Assembly: GCF_001523745.2 (NCBI RefSeq)
Contig: NZ_CP013387.1
Coordinates: 1,984,001-2,048,000, forward strand
Length of the DNA stretch: 64,000 nucleotides
DNA from: Burkholderia mayonis
GTDB lineage: Bacteria; Pseudomonadota; Gammaproteobacteria; Burkholderiales; Burkholderiaceae
Reading direction: 5' to 3'
Below the pieces are notes generated by a model. The model saw nothing but the letters and a program-made list of their open reading frames with translations. It searched no databases and was not told where the DNA came from. Made by a program: the position numbers and the translations under genes. Of the stretch, positions 56,581-64,000 are shown piece after piece; positions within the stretch are counted from its first letter, which is position 1; each line of letters begins with the position of its first letter.

Positions 56581-56649
56581 AGTGGTCAACGGTGGGACCG
56601 CGAAGCGGTTGTCCCCGCCCTTGTGGTGGGGGCAACACCGTTGTCCACT
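56581..56649. other. Three-way-junction fold near the prophage end
   Basis: AGTGGTCAACGGTG (56581-56594) pairs with CACCGTTGTCCACT (56636-56649), with 13 of 14 pairs. Inside, GGACCGC/GCGGTTGTCC and CCGCC/GGTGG form two further hairpins. A separate hairpin GCCC-GCGA-GGGC lies just upstream (56535-56546). There is no open frame of interest. It could be a small RNA, a strong barrier to transcription from the phage early operon, or a transposase or regulator site. Confidence 0.55.
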
Positions 56650-56762
56650 GGCGGACGCGGGATTTACGACAACACTTGCGGACCGATTCTGCGGCACCAC
56701 GTCGACGGCTGCCGAGAAGTCTGAGGGGCGGCTACCTGCCTGTCAAGGCGGCCCCATCACGC

Positions 56763-57137
56763 TCAATCAGTTGAGGCGGGACTTGCAAACAGGTCGCGTT
56801 GACGGGCTGCGATCTCCTCCCGCCTGACTGCCTTGATGATCTTGTAAATCCACTGGAGCGACACGCCGAACTTCCTCGCCAGCTCGGCATGGTTGTCGCC
56901 GCGGAACTCGTCAAAAATCTGCCGATCGCGCTGAGACAGTCGGTAAGACACGCCCATCGGAAAATAGATGTTCTGGCCGCCCCAGTGGCCGGCCATACGA
57001 TCGGCGATTTCGCGGCCGAGCTGGTTGGCTTGATCGGCACCTATGTCGGCCAGCTCGACGAGGGCGTGGGCGACCTGCAGAGACAGGTCGACCAGCAGCT
57101 CCGGCCCTTTACTCTTGAACGTTTCGTCTGACTTCAT
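56763..57137 (-). CDS. mor: Mor/C-type phage transcription activator
   Basis: The 124-residue protein belongs to the Mor family, which activates middle transcription in Mu. Features are LGREIADRMAGHWGGQNIYF with PMGVSYRLSQRDRQIFDEF and a C-terminal helix-turn-helix, NHAELARKFGVSLQWIYKII. The start at 57137 overlaps the gemA stop (ATGA). It is the last gene of the leftward early operon in this window. Confidence 0.92.
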   Translation of the reverse strand: MKSDETFKSKGPELLVDLSLQVAHALVELADIGADQANQLGREIADRMAGHWGGQNIYFPMGVSYRLSQRDRQIFDEFRGDNHAELARKFGVSLQWIYKIIKAVRREEIAARQRDLFASPASTD

Positions 57138-57574
57138 ACGGCCTCCGTCGTCCTGGTACGCCATTTCTTGAGGTGCTCGATTACTCGCGACGCCTGGGGC
57201 GAACTGAGCCAGTTGAGCGAGTCGACGCCGGTCATGCGCTTGACGAACGCCGCGAGCGCTTCCTCAGACCTGTTCTGTACAACACCGCGGTCGGCCAGTT
57301 CGAGCCAGAGGCCGCGGATCATCTTCGATTGCTCGTCGTCTGCTTGCCCGCGTACGCCCTTTTTGGAACGCACCTTAAAGCCGCAGCGCTTCAGGTGTTC
57401 CAGAACCTTTTCCAGGTCTGGAATGGTCAGGTCGGCGGCTGATTCCTTCTTTCCAATCTGCCTCAGCACAGCACGGTAGCTGTCGTCGGCCATCGCGAGA
57501 TCACGCTTTGCGACGTGAATCAGGCGAATGAGCTTCTGCCGGGCCTGAGGCCCGCGGTCAGATTTCGAATACAT
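57134..57574 (-). CDS. gemA: GemA/Gp16-family phage regulatory protein
   Basis: The 146-residue protein has RQKLIRLIHVAKRDLAMADD and SYRAVLRQIGKKESAADLTI at the N-terminus, the GemA (Mu gp16) pattern, and a C-terminal helical half with MTGVDSLNWLSSPQASRVIE. In Mu, GemA affects host gene expression. The start MYSKSDRG lies inside the upstream gene by 17 bases. Overlaps mor by four bases. Confidence 0.9.
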   Translation of the reverse strand: MYSKSDRGPQARQKLIRLIHVAKRDLAMADDSYRAVLRQIGKKESAADLTIPDLEKVLEHLKRCGFKVRSKKGVRGQADDEQSKMIRGLWLELADRGVVQNRSEEALAAFVKRMTGVDSLNWLSSPQASRVIEHLKKWRTRTTEAV

Positions 57575-57899
57575 CGATGTCGTCCGCTTCGAAGGAAAAC
57601 TCGTCGTAGTCAACGACACTCAGGCCGCTCGATCCGTCCACGGCCGGGAAGCCCTCAATACGACCGGCATTAAATGCGTCCTTCGGAGACAGCGCTTCAA
57701 CGGACGCCGCGAAAAAGCGTGCGGCAAACAGCTTTAGGAACGCCTGGAGCGGGCCGTGCTGCTCGATGTATGCCTCGCCCTCAGACCAGAATCGAACCAG
57801 CTCACACAGCTTGTCGTCGGTCAGGATGTCGTGATCGACGTCCACGACGATCTCGTAGCTGAAGTCGTGCGTCAGCACGTATTGTTTGATGGCAGTCAT
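57558..57899 (-). CDS. Phage protein (DUF2528-like)
   Basis: This 113-residue acidic protein begins MTAIKQYVLTHDFSYEIVVD and contains WSEGEAYIEQHGPLQAFLKL. Similar proteins occur between HU and GemA in BcepMu-type phages. Function unknown. Strongly acidic C-terminus (SFEADDIDVFEI). Confidence 0.8.
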   Translation of the reverse strand: MTAIKQYVLTHDFSYEIVVDVDHDILTDDKLCELVRFWSEGEAYIEQHGPLQAFLKLFAARFFAASVEALSPKDAFNAGRIEGFPAVDGSSGLSVVDYDEFSFEADDIDVFEI

Positions 57900-58006
57900 G
57901 TCGTCTCTCGCGGTTCGGTTATTTTCGTGTCCTGGTCGTGCATCGCGGTAGAACGCCGCGAGTGGCGGACGCCCGATCCGTCGGGCGTCTCGCCGCAGCT
58001 CGACGA

Positions 58007-58279
58007 TTACTTGACGGCGTCCTTCAACCCTTTACCCGCCTTGAATTTCGGCGCCTTCGAAGCCGGGATCTTGATTTCCTCGCCGGTCGCCGGGTTGCGG
58101 CCGGTGCGAGCTGCACGCGCGCCAACGCTGAACACGCCGAAGCCCGTGAGCGTCACGGTGCCGCCTTTCCGCAGGGACTTCGTGATGCCTTCCAGGACGG
58201 CCTCCAGTGCAAAGCCGGAATCGGCTTTCGTCAGGCCCGTTTCGGCCACTACGTGGTTGATCAGGTCCGCTTTGTTCAT
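58007..58279 (-). CDS. Phage-encoded HU-family DNA-binding protein
   Basis: The 90-residue HU-beta-like protein MNKADLINHVVAETGLTKAD has the DNA-arm signature GFGVFSVGARAARTGRNPAT followed by KAPKFKAGKGL. In Mu, host HU assists transpososome assembly; here the phage carries its own. It sits between the DUF3164 and DUF2528 genes. Confidence 0.95.
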   Translation of the reverse strand: MNKADLINHVVAETGLTKADSGFALEAVLEGITKSLRKGGTVTLTGFGVFSVGARAARTGRNPATGEEIKIPASKAPKFKAGKGLKDAVK

Positions 58280-58342
58280 AAATGCTCCGTATGGTGGATA
58301 CCGCGAGACGCTCGCGGCCAGCGAAATTTCTCGGTGTCTCGG

Positions 58343-58960
58343 TTACGCGTTCGCGATGTCGAGCGGAATCTGCACGTATTGATCGGTGTCGCCGACGCGC
58401 TCGTAGACGCGGACATACGACTTGCTGCCGATCACCTGCAGCGCCTCGCCGATTGCCCGCATCGCTTCGAGCCAGCGCGGATCGGTGATGTCCAGGCGAC
58501 GCAGCGCGAGAACGCGGCCGGTGTTGATCTGGCCTTCCTTGTCCGTCGCAAACGCTTGCGTCACGATCGCCTGAATCTCGGGGCGGGCGTCCGTGGTCCA
58601 GTCACGCAGACACTCGTCGATCATCGATTTGGCGGCCTGCAGGCGCTCGTCGAACGCGATGCGGTCCTGGATGGCCCGCTGGATTCGATAGCGACCGTCG
58701 AACGAGTACAGCGTGACGTTGCCCTTCTTACCGCCGACCTTCGAGCCGTATTCTTCGGCGGAGAGGTCGATGAAGGCCGAGATATCGCCGAAGATTCGAG
58801 CCTTCAGGTCGACGAGCCCCTTCGATCTCGTTTTGGCTTCGTCCGCCAGCTCGCGAACGAGTCGATCGCGCTCGCGGTCGATCGGTTTGATCATGCTTTC
58901 CGGGATCAGGCAGCCTTTCGCGTCCTGCCAGTAACCGTTCGGAATCTGTTTCTGGTCCAT
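58343..58960 (-). CDS. DUF3164-family phage protein
   Basis: This 205-residue protein starts MDQKQIPNGYWQDAKGCLIP after a GGGAGC site. It has long helices with VRELADEAKTRSKGLVDLKA and the family core KKGNVTLYSFDGRYRIQRAI. DUF3164 (Mu gp8/sulfate-like naming in some annotations) is common in early regions of Mu-like phages; its role is unknown. A frame extending 16 residues upstream has no ribosome site. Confidence 0.88.
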   Translation of the reverse strand: MDQKQIPNGYWQDAKGCLIPESMIKPIDRERDRLVRELADEAKTRSKGLVDLKARIFGDISAFIDLSAEEYGSKVGGKKGNVTLYSFDGRYRIQRAIQDRIAFDERLQAAKSMIDECLRDWTTDARPEIQAIVTQAFATDKEGQINTGRVLALRRLDITDPRWLEAMRAIGEALQVIGSKSYVRVYERVGDTDQYVQIPLDIANA

Positions 58961-58995
58961 GTGTTGCTCCCAATTGGTGAATGGTTGAAGGTTGA

Positions 58996-59082
58996 CTAGC
59001 TCGTCCACCAGCGGCGTATTTCCTTGCGACAGAGGCAGATGAGAAAGACGATTCCGGCGCAGATGATGACGACGTCGCTCAT
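58996..59082 (-). CDS. 28-residue phage membrane peptide
   Basis: A very short gene, MSDVVIICAGIVFLICLCRK plus EIRRWWTS, starts in an ATGA overlap with the preceding gene and stops 35 bp before the next. One hydrophobic helix is followed by a basic end. The coupling and compact packing favour it being real; no family is known to me. Confidence 0.5.
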   Translation of the reverse strand: MSDVVIICAGIVFLICLCRKEIRRWWTS

Positions 59083-59318
59083 AGCCGACCTACCGGTGGT
59101 TGTGTGACGCGCGCGACGCGGTAATTCAGCGTGCGGAGCCGGCCTTGCTTGTCGACGAAGTCGACGACATCACCGCGGCTCAGGTCGGTCGCTCCAATCA
59201 CACGTACGCCCTCCCAAAGCCAGCCCTGAAACGGGCTGCACTCGACAACGATTCCGTTCTCGTCGCACTTCCATTCGGTGAAATCCTGTCCGCGATCTTC
59301 GAGTTCGATGATCAGCAT
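59079..59318 (-). CDS. Small phage protein, unknown
   Basis: The 79-residue product MLIIELEDRGQDFTEWKCDE continues NGIVVECSPFQGWLWEGVRV and ends QPPVGRL. It has a beta-rich pattern and overlaps the upstream gene by seven bases. The start is internal to a longer open frame; MLIIE was chosen because of the overlap and compactness. No function can be assigned. Confidence 0.7.
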   Translation of the reverse strand: MLIIELEDRGQDFTEWKCDENGIVVECSPFQGWLWEGVRVIGATDLSRGDVVDFVDKQGRLRTLNYRVARVTQPPVGRL

Positions 59319-59563
59319 TTCTTTTCTCCGGTGACATGCGCGTCTACCTGACGGGCCGACTCTTGCGCAAACTCCCGATCGAACGCTCGCAGCTTCTTCA
59401 GGCGTGCGAGCACTGCGCGACGAACGGTTTTCTGGAGATACGGCACCTTCAATGCGGCTTCGCACTTCACGCGGTCGAAGTGACGCACCATGAAGATGCG
59501 ACCGCCGGCCGAGCGGTACTGCGTCTGCACGTCACCGCGACGCGGGCCAAGGAATGGGTTCAT
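59312..59563 (-). CDS. Small basic phage protein, unknown
   Basis: The 83-residue product MNPFLGPRRGDVQTQYRSAG is rich in Arg/Lys with AALKVPYLQKTVRRAVLARL. It starts in an ATGA overlap with the gene upstream. A nucleic-acid-binding role is possible from charge alone. Confidence 0.7.
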   Translation of the reverse strand: MNPFLGPRRGDVQTQYRSAGGRIFMVRHFDRVKCEAALKVPYLQKTVRRAVLARLKKLRAFDREFAQESARQVDAHVTGEKKC

Positions 59564-59889
59564 GCTGCGATCTCCCAGGTCACGCGAACGCTCATGAAAA
59601 CGACGTAGGCAAACTGACGATTGCCCTGCCGATGGACAGTGACGCCGCCCGCACGCTTCCGCAGCACGTCGGATGACTTCGCGAGGTACGGGCCGATCTG
59701 AATCGTCGGCCGGCCGCCGTCGCGCGGCGCGATCTCTTCCGAGAGCACTCGATAGCCCAGGCCGCGCAGCGCCCGCGCGCAAGCGTTCAGCAGCGTGAGA
59801 CGCGAGACGCACTCCGCGTCGAACACCCGCGTGCCATCAGGCAGCAGACCGCGCGGGGCGGAGAGTTTCATTTGCACGATGGCACCCAT
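59560..59889 (-). CDS. Phage protein, unknown
   Basis: The 109-residue product MGAIVQMKLSAPRGLLPDGT contains SRLTLLNACARALRGLGYRV and a beta-rich end (FAYVVFMSVRVTWEIAA). It lies one base from the tnpB stop. It is not a family I recognise. Confidence 0.72.
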   Translation of the reverse strand: MGAIVQMKLSAPRGLLPDGTRVFDAECVSRLTLLNACARALRGLGYRVLSEEIAPRDGGRPTIQIGPYLAKSSDVLRKRAGGVTVHRQGNRQFAYVVFMSVRVTWEIAA

Positions 59890-59890
59890 G

Positions 59891-61105
59891 TCAGACTCCC
59901 TTGATCACGTCTGCATTGACGACCGGCACGCCCAGGCCGGCGGCGAGGTTCATTGCGGCCGTCAGGAGGTTGCCGACCGCGAGCGGATACAGGAGCGACA
60001 CCGTTTCGGCGCGATCGCGTCGCGTGCCGGTCATCGTGAGCCGCGCGCGCAGCGCCTCGACGCCGCTCGCGTCGATCACGTCGCTGACCGGCTTGTCGAG
60101 CCGGCCGAACTTGAACCGGAGGTATTCGTCCAGGCGCGGGCCGTCGAGCGGCGCCAGTTCGACCATTTCGCAGCGCTGCACGACTTCGCGGACGTCCTGA
60201 TTCCGCTCGGACAGCTTGACCTTCAGCTCGGGTTGGCCGATCAGGATGATGGACAGCAGCTTTTTAAAGCCCATCTCCAGCTCGAAGAAGCGCTTCAGAT
60301 GCTTGAGCGTCGCGATAGGCAGCGCGTGAGCCTCATCGATCACGAGGCAATGCTGGTAGCCCGCCGCGTGGCTTTCCTTCAGCGCCTTGTGCAGTTGCGC
60401 GAAGCGGGCTTCCGGGCTGCTCTTGACCTTCTCCAGCGGGGCCACGGCGGCCATGATCGCTTCCGCGATGTGCGTCGCCTTCAGCGTCTTGCCTTTCTGG
60501 TCGTTGTCCTCCATCGCGAGCACGTAGGGCTTGATGACGATGATCGGGTGGCTCTCGCGCATCACGCGGTCTTCGAGGTCACGCATCAGCGTCGTCTTGC
60601 CGCCGCCCGATTCCGCGACGACGGCGAGGAGCCCGCCATGCTTCGCGGTCTGGAACATCGCCTCGCGCACGTAGCGGATATCGGGGCTGACGAACATGTC
60701 TTCGTGCGACTCGATGTCATCCGCGAACGGGTCACGGAACAGGCCGAAGTGCTTACGGGTAGCTGGTGCGAGAACCTGTTTGCGCAGTAACATGGATTCC
60801 TCCTGGTTGAGATCGGTATTGCTGTTCGGCTGGGAGACCGGGTGGCCCGTCGTATCCGCCAAGACATCGGTCGGGCCACCCACCTTTTTCATTTCGTCGA
60901 AAACACCTGAGCCCGCGTCCGACACCCCTTTGTTCTCCAGGTAGTCGAGAATTCGTTCCCGCAGGTCGAGGTCGTCGAGGCTGCGCGGCCATACGCCGTG
61001 ATTCACAATCTGGGCGACCGCGGCCTGCGACAGATTCAGGTGCTCCGCAAGTTCTGCCTGCTTGATAGAGGCACGTTGCAGAACGCTTTTCAGGATCAAC
61101 ATCAT
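59891..61105 (-). CDS. MuB-like transposition ATPase with N-terminal HTH
   Basis: The 404-residue protein combines a Cro-like helix-turn-helix (KQAELAEHLNLSQAAVAQIV, about residues 17-36) with an AAA ATPase. Walker A is AESGGGKTTLMRDLE and Walker B is CLVIDEAHALPIATLK. Like MuB and BcepMu TnpB, it should select target DNA and stimulate the transposase. AGGAGG precedes the ATG-ATG start and the gene overlaps the transposase stop by four bases. Confidence 0.93.
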   Translation of the reverse strand: MMLILKSVLQRASIKQAELAEHLNLSQAAVAQIVNHGVWPRSLDDLDLRERILDYLENKGVSDAGSGVFDEMKKVGGPTDVLADTTGHPVSQPNSNTDLNQEESMLLRKQVLAPATRKHFGLFRDPFADDIESHEDMFVSPDIRYVREAMFQTAKHGGLLAVVAESGGGKTTLMRDLEDRVMRESHPIIVIKPYVLAMEDNDQKGKTLKATHIAEAIMAAVAPLEKVKSSPEARFAQLHKALKESHAAGYQHCLVIDEAHALPIATLKHLKRFFELEMGFKKLLSIILIGQPELKVKLSERNQDVREVVQRCEMVELAPLDGPRLDEYLRFKFGRLDKPVSDVIDASGVEALRARLTMTGTRRDRAETVSLLYPLAVGNLLTAAMNLAAGLGVPVVNADVIKGV

Positions 61106-62901
61106 TGACCTCCTGCCGCTGCGCGTACGAGCTGCAGCGGTTGCTGTTGACCCGCACGCGGGCCGGTAAGCTCGGCGACGATCGCGTCGAGCTGCTCTTG
61201 CGGTACGCCGTCCGGATAGCGCTGTTGCAGCCAGCGGAATCGGTCAGCGCTCCAGTCAACGCCAGCAGCTTCGACAGCCGCCTTGATCTGCTTTGCCGCC
61301 TCGATCAGCGTGAGCGGTGCCAGTTCGACGCGCGGTGCAACGAGGTCGTGTTCCGTGCCGCGGCGCGGCAGGTACGTCGGAAGATCAGCTTCGTCGAGGT
61401 GCTTGTACGGGTCCAGGCGGCCGCCGAACGGCAGTGCTTTGCCTTTACGAGCCGCGTCAGCCTCCGCAGCCGTCGACGTACCGGTAACGAGCTGCTCAAT
61501 CTGACGGAGCGCGTGTTGCGCCGGTGTATCGGCATGACGGCGGTAGGTTTCGCCGATCACCGCGGCGCTCTCGGCGTAGCCAAATTCGGTACGCGTCACG
61601 ACCGGGACAACGAAGAACGTCTCGTGTCCGTCTTCGCCCGTCAGGACGGCCTGTGCGGCATCGTCGCGCCACGGATTGCGCGTGATCATCAGCTTCTCGC
61701 CGACCATGACGCCCGGCACCGACGACACGTCGTATTCCTCGCCACGGAACGACACGCGCAGCTTCGGCGTGACCTTTCGGCTTTCCGGCGCGGCAACCGC
61801 CAGTTCGCGGCAGACGTCGAGAGACGGGGCCTTGATCAGTTGCTGGGCGGTAATGCGCATCCACGCCTCGCTACGCGTAGCGCCGTGGCGGCTATGCGTT
61901 TCGGTTGCATTGAAGTGCACGCGCCACCGCTTCGCGAGCGCATTCAGTTCGTCGAGGCTGGTCACCGGTTGGAACTTGAGGCCCGGTTCGAACTTGCGCT
62001 CGATGAGGTTCCGCGCGTTTTCCACCTGTCCCGTGGCGCGTGCATTGCCGACCTTGTGTACGATCAGCTCGATACCGAGCGACCGGCACAGATTGCGCGT
62101 CATGGAGGCCGTGTTCGCCGAGCCCGCGTCAAGCATCAGAATGCGCGGAACTCCATGCAGCAGGTCGGCGCCGCCGCGTTCCTGCATTGCGTTAATGAGC
62201 GTCGAGCAGAGGTTTTCACCTGATTCCGCGCCCATCACGTACTCGGTGTAAATCCAGTCGCTCGCGTGGTCGGAGATTTCGTAGCTCCACACGCGATCGG
62301 CAGCGATCCGGGCGAGGTTCTTCGGCTTGTTCTTGTAGAACTCGGCGTGATCCATCACACGAAGTCCGTTCGCACGGGCGTCAGCAGCAGGCTTCAGGTA
62401 GTACAGCACGCACAGGCTCGCGTCGATCTGCCATACGTGATTCGGATGCAGGCTCGCCAGCTCGGTCACCGGGGCCGGTGCAAGCAACTGGTCGGGATGC
62501 ACGCCGTACATGCGCAACGCGCGTTGAATCGCGCTATCGGACAAGGGCCGCAGCTCGCCCGTGGACTCGTCGAGGAATTCCGCGCGGATCATGCCGTTCG
62601 CGTGCAAGGTCTGGGCCGCGTCGCCGACCGAATACAGGCGCTTGCCATTCTTCCGGGTCGACTCGATGAGCGTCGCGGAAATCAGCATGGCTTCGTCACG
62701 CGTCAGCGAGCTTTGACCGGCGTCGACACGGCGCTTGCGTTGCGTGGTCACAGTGGCTTCCTTCAGTTTGCGCATCAGGGTGGTGAAAGACAGGCCCAGC
62801 TCGCGGCAGGCCGCGTTGTAGATCGCACCTTTCTTGCCGTGGCCGGCCGCGCGCGCTGCCTGGGCGACAGCCACAATGCGTTCGTTCAAGACGGCACTCA
62901 T
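61102..62901 (-). CDS. MuA-like DDE transposase of a BcepMu-type phage
   Basis: The 599-residue transposase has an N-terminal helix-turn-helix region (NAACRELGLSFTTLMRKLKE), then an rve-type catalytic core with D in WQIDASLC, D in RILMLDAGSANTAS and E in TGQVENARNLIERKF. A Mu-type beta-barrel domain follows (FRGEEYDVSSVPGVMVGEKL). It integrates and replicates the phage by transposition. The catalytic triad is intact, so it may be active. It is followed by tnpB in the same operon. Confidence 0.94.
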   Translation of the reverse strand: MSAVLNERIVAVAQAARAAGHGKKGAIYNAACRELGLSFTTLMRKLKEATVTTQRKRRVDAGQSSLTRDEAMLISATLIESTRKNGKRLYSVGDAAQTLHANGMIRAEFLDESTGELRPLSDSAIQRALRMYGVHPDQLLAPAPVTELASLHPNHVWQIDASLCVLYYLKPAADARANGLRVMDHAEFYKNKPKNLARIAADRVWSYEISDHASDWIYTEYVMGAESGENLCSTLINAMQERGGADLLHGVPRILMLDAGSANTASMTRNLCRSLGIELIVHKVGNARATGQVENARNLIERKFEPGLKFQPVTSLDELNALAKRWRVHFNATETHSRHGATRSEAWMRITAQQLIKAPSLDVCRELAVAAPESRKVTPKLRVSFRGEEYDVSSVPGVMVGEKLMITRNPWRDDAAQAVLTGEDGHETFFVVPVVTRTEFGYAESAAVIGETYRRHADTPAQHALRQIEQLVTGTSTAAEADAARKGKALPFGGRLDPYKHLDEADLPTYLPRRGTEHDLVAPRVELAPLTLIEAAKQIKAAVEAAGVDWSADRFRWLQQRYPDGVPQEQLDAIVAELTGPRAGQQQPLQLVRAAAGGQ

Positions 62902-62918
62902 CGTCGCGGGCCCCCGAG

Positions 62919-63830
62919 TCAGATAGCGGCGCGTGAGTAGTCGTCAGCCGCAGTTGCCGTATCACGCAGCCATTGCGGGACGTCGTCACCGTCCGTAGCG
63001 GTCTTGACGCCGAACTCGCTTCGAAGCTGGTTGAGCGACAACTGGATTTGACCTAGGACGCCGGCCATGAAGTCGTCGTGCGGCGCACCGTTCGTCTCGG
63101 CGTGCTGAGCGAGGGTTTCGAACGCGGCACGCAGATTGCCGCGAATGACCGACTCCGCTTCGAAGGCGATCGCGCTGGTTTCCTTGCGGATTTCCGCGCC
63201 TTCCTGGTCCGGCGTGACCCGCTTGACGCGCGTTTTCTTCGCGGCCAGCTCGTCGATCTTCGCGTTTTTGTCGGACAGCAGGCGGGCCTGTGCCGTGGCG
63301 TTTTCATGCGCTTCCCGAAGCGCGGCACGCAGTTCGCGGCTGGTCATGCGGTCGATATCGTCGAGGTCCATCCCGGCGATCGTGCCGCCGTCCGCGAGCG
63401 CCGCCAGCTCTTCGTCATCCTCCGTCATCAGCTCGAAGAGCTTCGTTTTTCCCAAATGTGCCAGCGCTGGCAGATTTGCCTTTAACGTCGGCGATGAATA
63501 CTTGACAGCGGCTTGCATCATTCGGGCGGCTGTTCGATGCGGAAGCCCGAGTTGTTCCTGGGCGATCTGAATGAACTCCCCATGCGGCTCGTTCTCCTTC
63601 AGAAGGATCAGGCGCTTACCGGCTTCCAGCATCGCTTCAGCGGATTGCGCCATGTAAAAGCGGGCCTCGTTCACAACACGATGGCGCTCGTACGGCAAGC
63701 CATCGCCGAACTGCTTCGAAATTTCGCTGGAGCGTGCTGCGAGTTTGTTCGCTGCGTCGGTGAGCGCAGGAAGAACCTCCAGGGTGTTGTCCGCGGGAAC
63801 GGCGGTAGTTTCTTGAGTTTTGCGGCCCAT
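62919..63830 (-). CDS. DUF3102-family phage protein
   Basis: This 303-residue protein begins MGRKTQETTAVPADNTLEVL and has the DUF3102 core FYMAQSAEAMLEAGKRLILL with KENEPHGEFIQIAQEQLGL and PHRTAARMMQAAVKYS. Such proteins often contain a helix-turn-helix-like region and occur upstream of transposases in Mu-like phages and mobile elements. A long central coiled coil follows. GGAGAAGG precedes the ATG. Exact role is unknown. Confidence 0.88.
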   Translation of the reverse strand: MGRKTQETTAVPADNTLEVLPALTDAANKLAARSSEISKQFGDGLPYERHRVVNEARFYMAQSAEAMLEAGKRLILLKENEPHGEFIQIAQEQLGLPHRTAARMMQAAVKYSSPTLKANLPALAHLGKTKLFELMTEDDEELAALADGGTIAGMDLDDIDRMTSRELRAALREAHENATAQARLLSDKNAKIDELAAKKTRVKRVTPDQEGAEIRKETSAIAFEAESVIRGNLRAAFETLAQHAETNGAPHDDFMAGVLGQIQLSLNQLRSEFGVKTATDGDDVPQWLRDTATAADDYSRAAI

Positions 63831-63842
63831 AGCCTTCTCCAG

Positions 63843-64000
63843 TTAGACGTACTTCTTCAAGCGGTTTTCGGTTTCATCAATGCGAGCGCGGGCGCTATCC
63901 AAGCTGCGCAAGATGCCTACGGCGTGTTGCGCCAGCTTCACGGACGGTCGAATCCGCCCCGTCTCAGGAATCCGCTCGGCGAATCCCATCGCCTCAAGCG
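63843..64000 (-). CDS. Phage protein, C-terminal part, runs off right edge
   Basis: At least 52 codons read leftward from the window edge to a TAA at 63843: MGFAERIPETGRIRPSVKLA, then QHAVGILRSLDSARARID and a terminal NRLKKYV. It ends 13 bases before the DUF3102 start, so it belongs to the same operon. The visible part is helical and charged; the family is not recognisable from this much. Confidence 0.65.
   Translation of the reverse strand, partial: LEAMGFAERIPETGRIRPSVKLAQHAVGILRSLDSARARIDETENRLKKYV

Larger units (their letters stand above)
56386..64000. mobile_element. Mu-like prophage (BcepMu type), left portion
   Basis: A leftward series of tightly packed genes contains a MuA-like transposase, an AAA target-choice ATPase, HU, DUF3164, DUF2528, GemA and Mor proteins, the early module of BcepMu/phiE255-type transposable phages. 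It continues past the right edge. The host junction lies somewhere between about 56386 and 56762, but I could not fix the exact end; no 5-bp target duplication can be tested without the other end. Confidence 0.85.

Noticed and set aside
56581..56649. Retron or diversity-generating element based on the folded region
   Set aside because: No reverse transcriptase gene or template/variable repeat pair is present nearby.

Overview
The window looks like a chromosomal segment of a Burkholderia from the pseudomallei/thailandensis group. The evidence is the very high GC content, the Burkholderia-type porin, the Lys/Ala-rich HU-like protein, a cluster of GC-rich tandem repeats and a BcepMu-like prophage. 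This assignment comes from gene content and style, not from a database match.

Layout. (1) 1-3522 is a lower-GC scrap region next to the 3' end of a selenocysteine tRNA gene. It holds two fragments of an SRAP (YedK-type) gene, a piece of phage endolysin, the D5-D6 end of a group II intron, a frameshifted IS110-family transposase, a VOC-fold gene and a phytanoyl-CoA-dioxygenase-like gene. (2) 3523-12766 is a complete selenocysteine and formate oxidation unit: selC, selB, selA, fdhE, and the fdn-type cytochrome b, iron-sulfur and catalytic subunits. The catalytic subunit has an in-frame TGA (Sec197) followed by a recognisable SECIS hairpin. (3) 13554-14552 encodes a secreted pertussis/cholera-type ADP-ribosyltransferase with no B subunit nearby; next to it is a ydcF-like gene broken by two frameshifts. 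(4) 15843-23558 is a leftward operon with two family-3 binding proteins, a fused ABC permease-ATPase, two luciferase-like monooxygenases and a GNAT acetyltransferase. This is the gene set of the Bacillus ytmI-type S-alkylcysteine salvage operons. (5) 24038-34731 is a gas vesicle locus of two divergent operons. The leftward operon carries gvpA, gvpN, gvpF, gvpG, gvpK, two further GvpA-family genes and small accessory genes. The rightward operon carries an unknown gene, a sigma54 activator, an Hsp20-like GvpH, a two-domain Cdc48-like AAA ATPase and two GvpF/L proteins. A -24/-12 promoter precedes gvpA, with a long palindrome further upstream.

(6) 34866-41268 is ordinary chromosome: a zinc deacylase, a small conserved protein, a YihY membrane protein, a porin with its terminator, and an H1/HU-like nucleoid protein. 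(7) 41544-56253 is a surface-polysaccharide region: three acyltransferases, galU, a double glycosyltransferase, a flippase, a secreted propeller-like protein, gmd, rmd and a cupin. Together these suggest an acetylated polysaccharide containing GDP-rhamnose-derived sugar. (8) About 56.4-64.0 kb is one end of a Mu-like prophage of BcepMu type (Mor, GemA, HU, DUF3164, TnpB, TnpA, DUF3102), read leftward and continuing past the right edge. Near its presumed host junction is a strong three-way-junction fold.

Five GC-rich tandem arrays (units of 6, 8, 9, 9 and 10 bp) lie in intergenic DNA and are likely VNTRs. The best candidates for a little-described system are the gas vesicle locus with its sigma54/AAA/unknown-gene arm, the orphan ADP-ribosyltransferase, and the S-alkylcysteine-type operon with its fused transporter.
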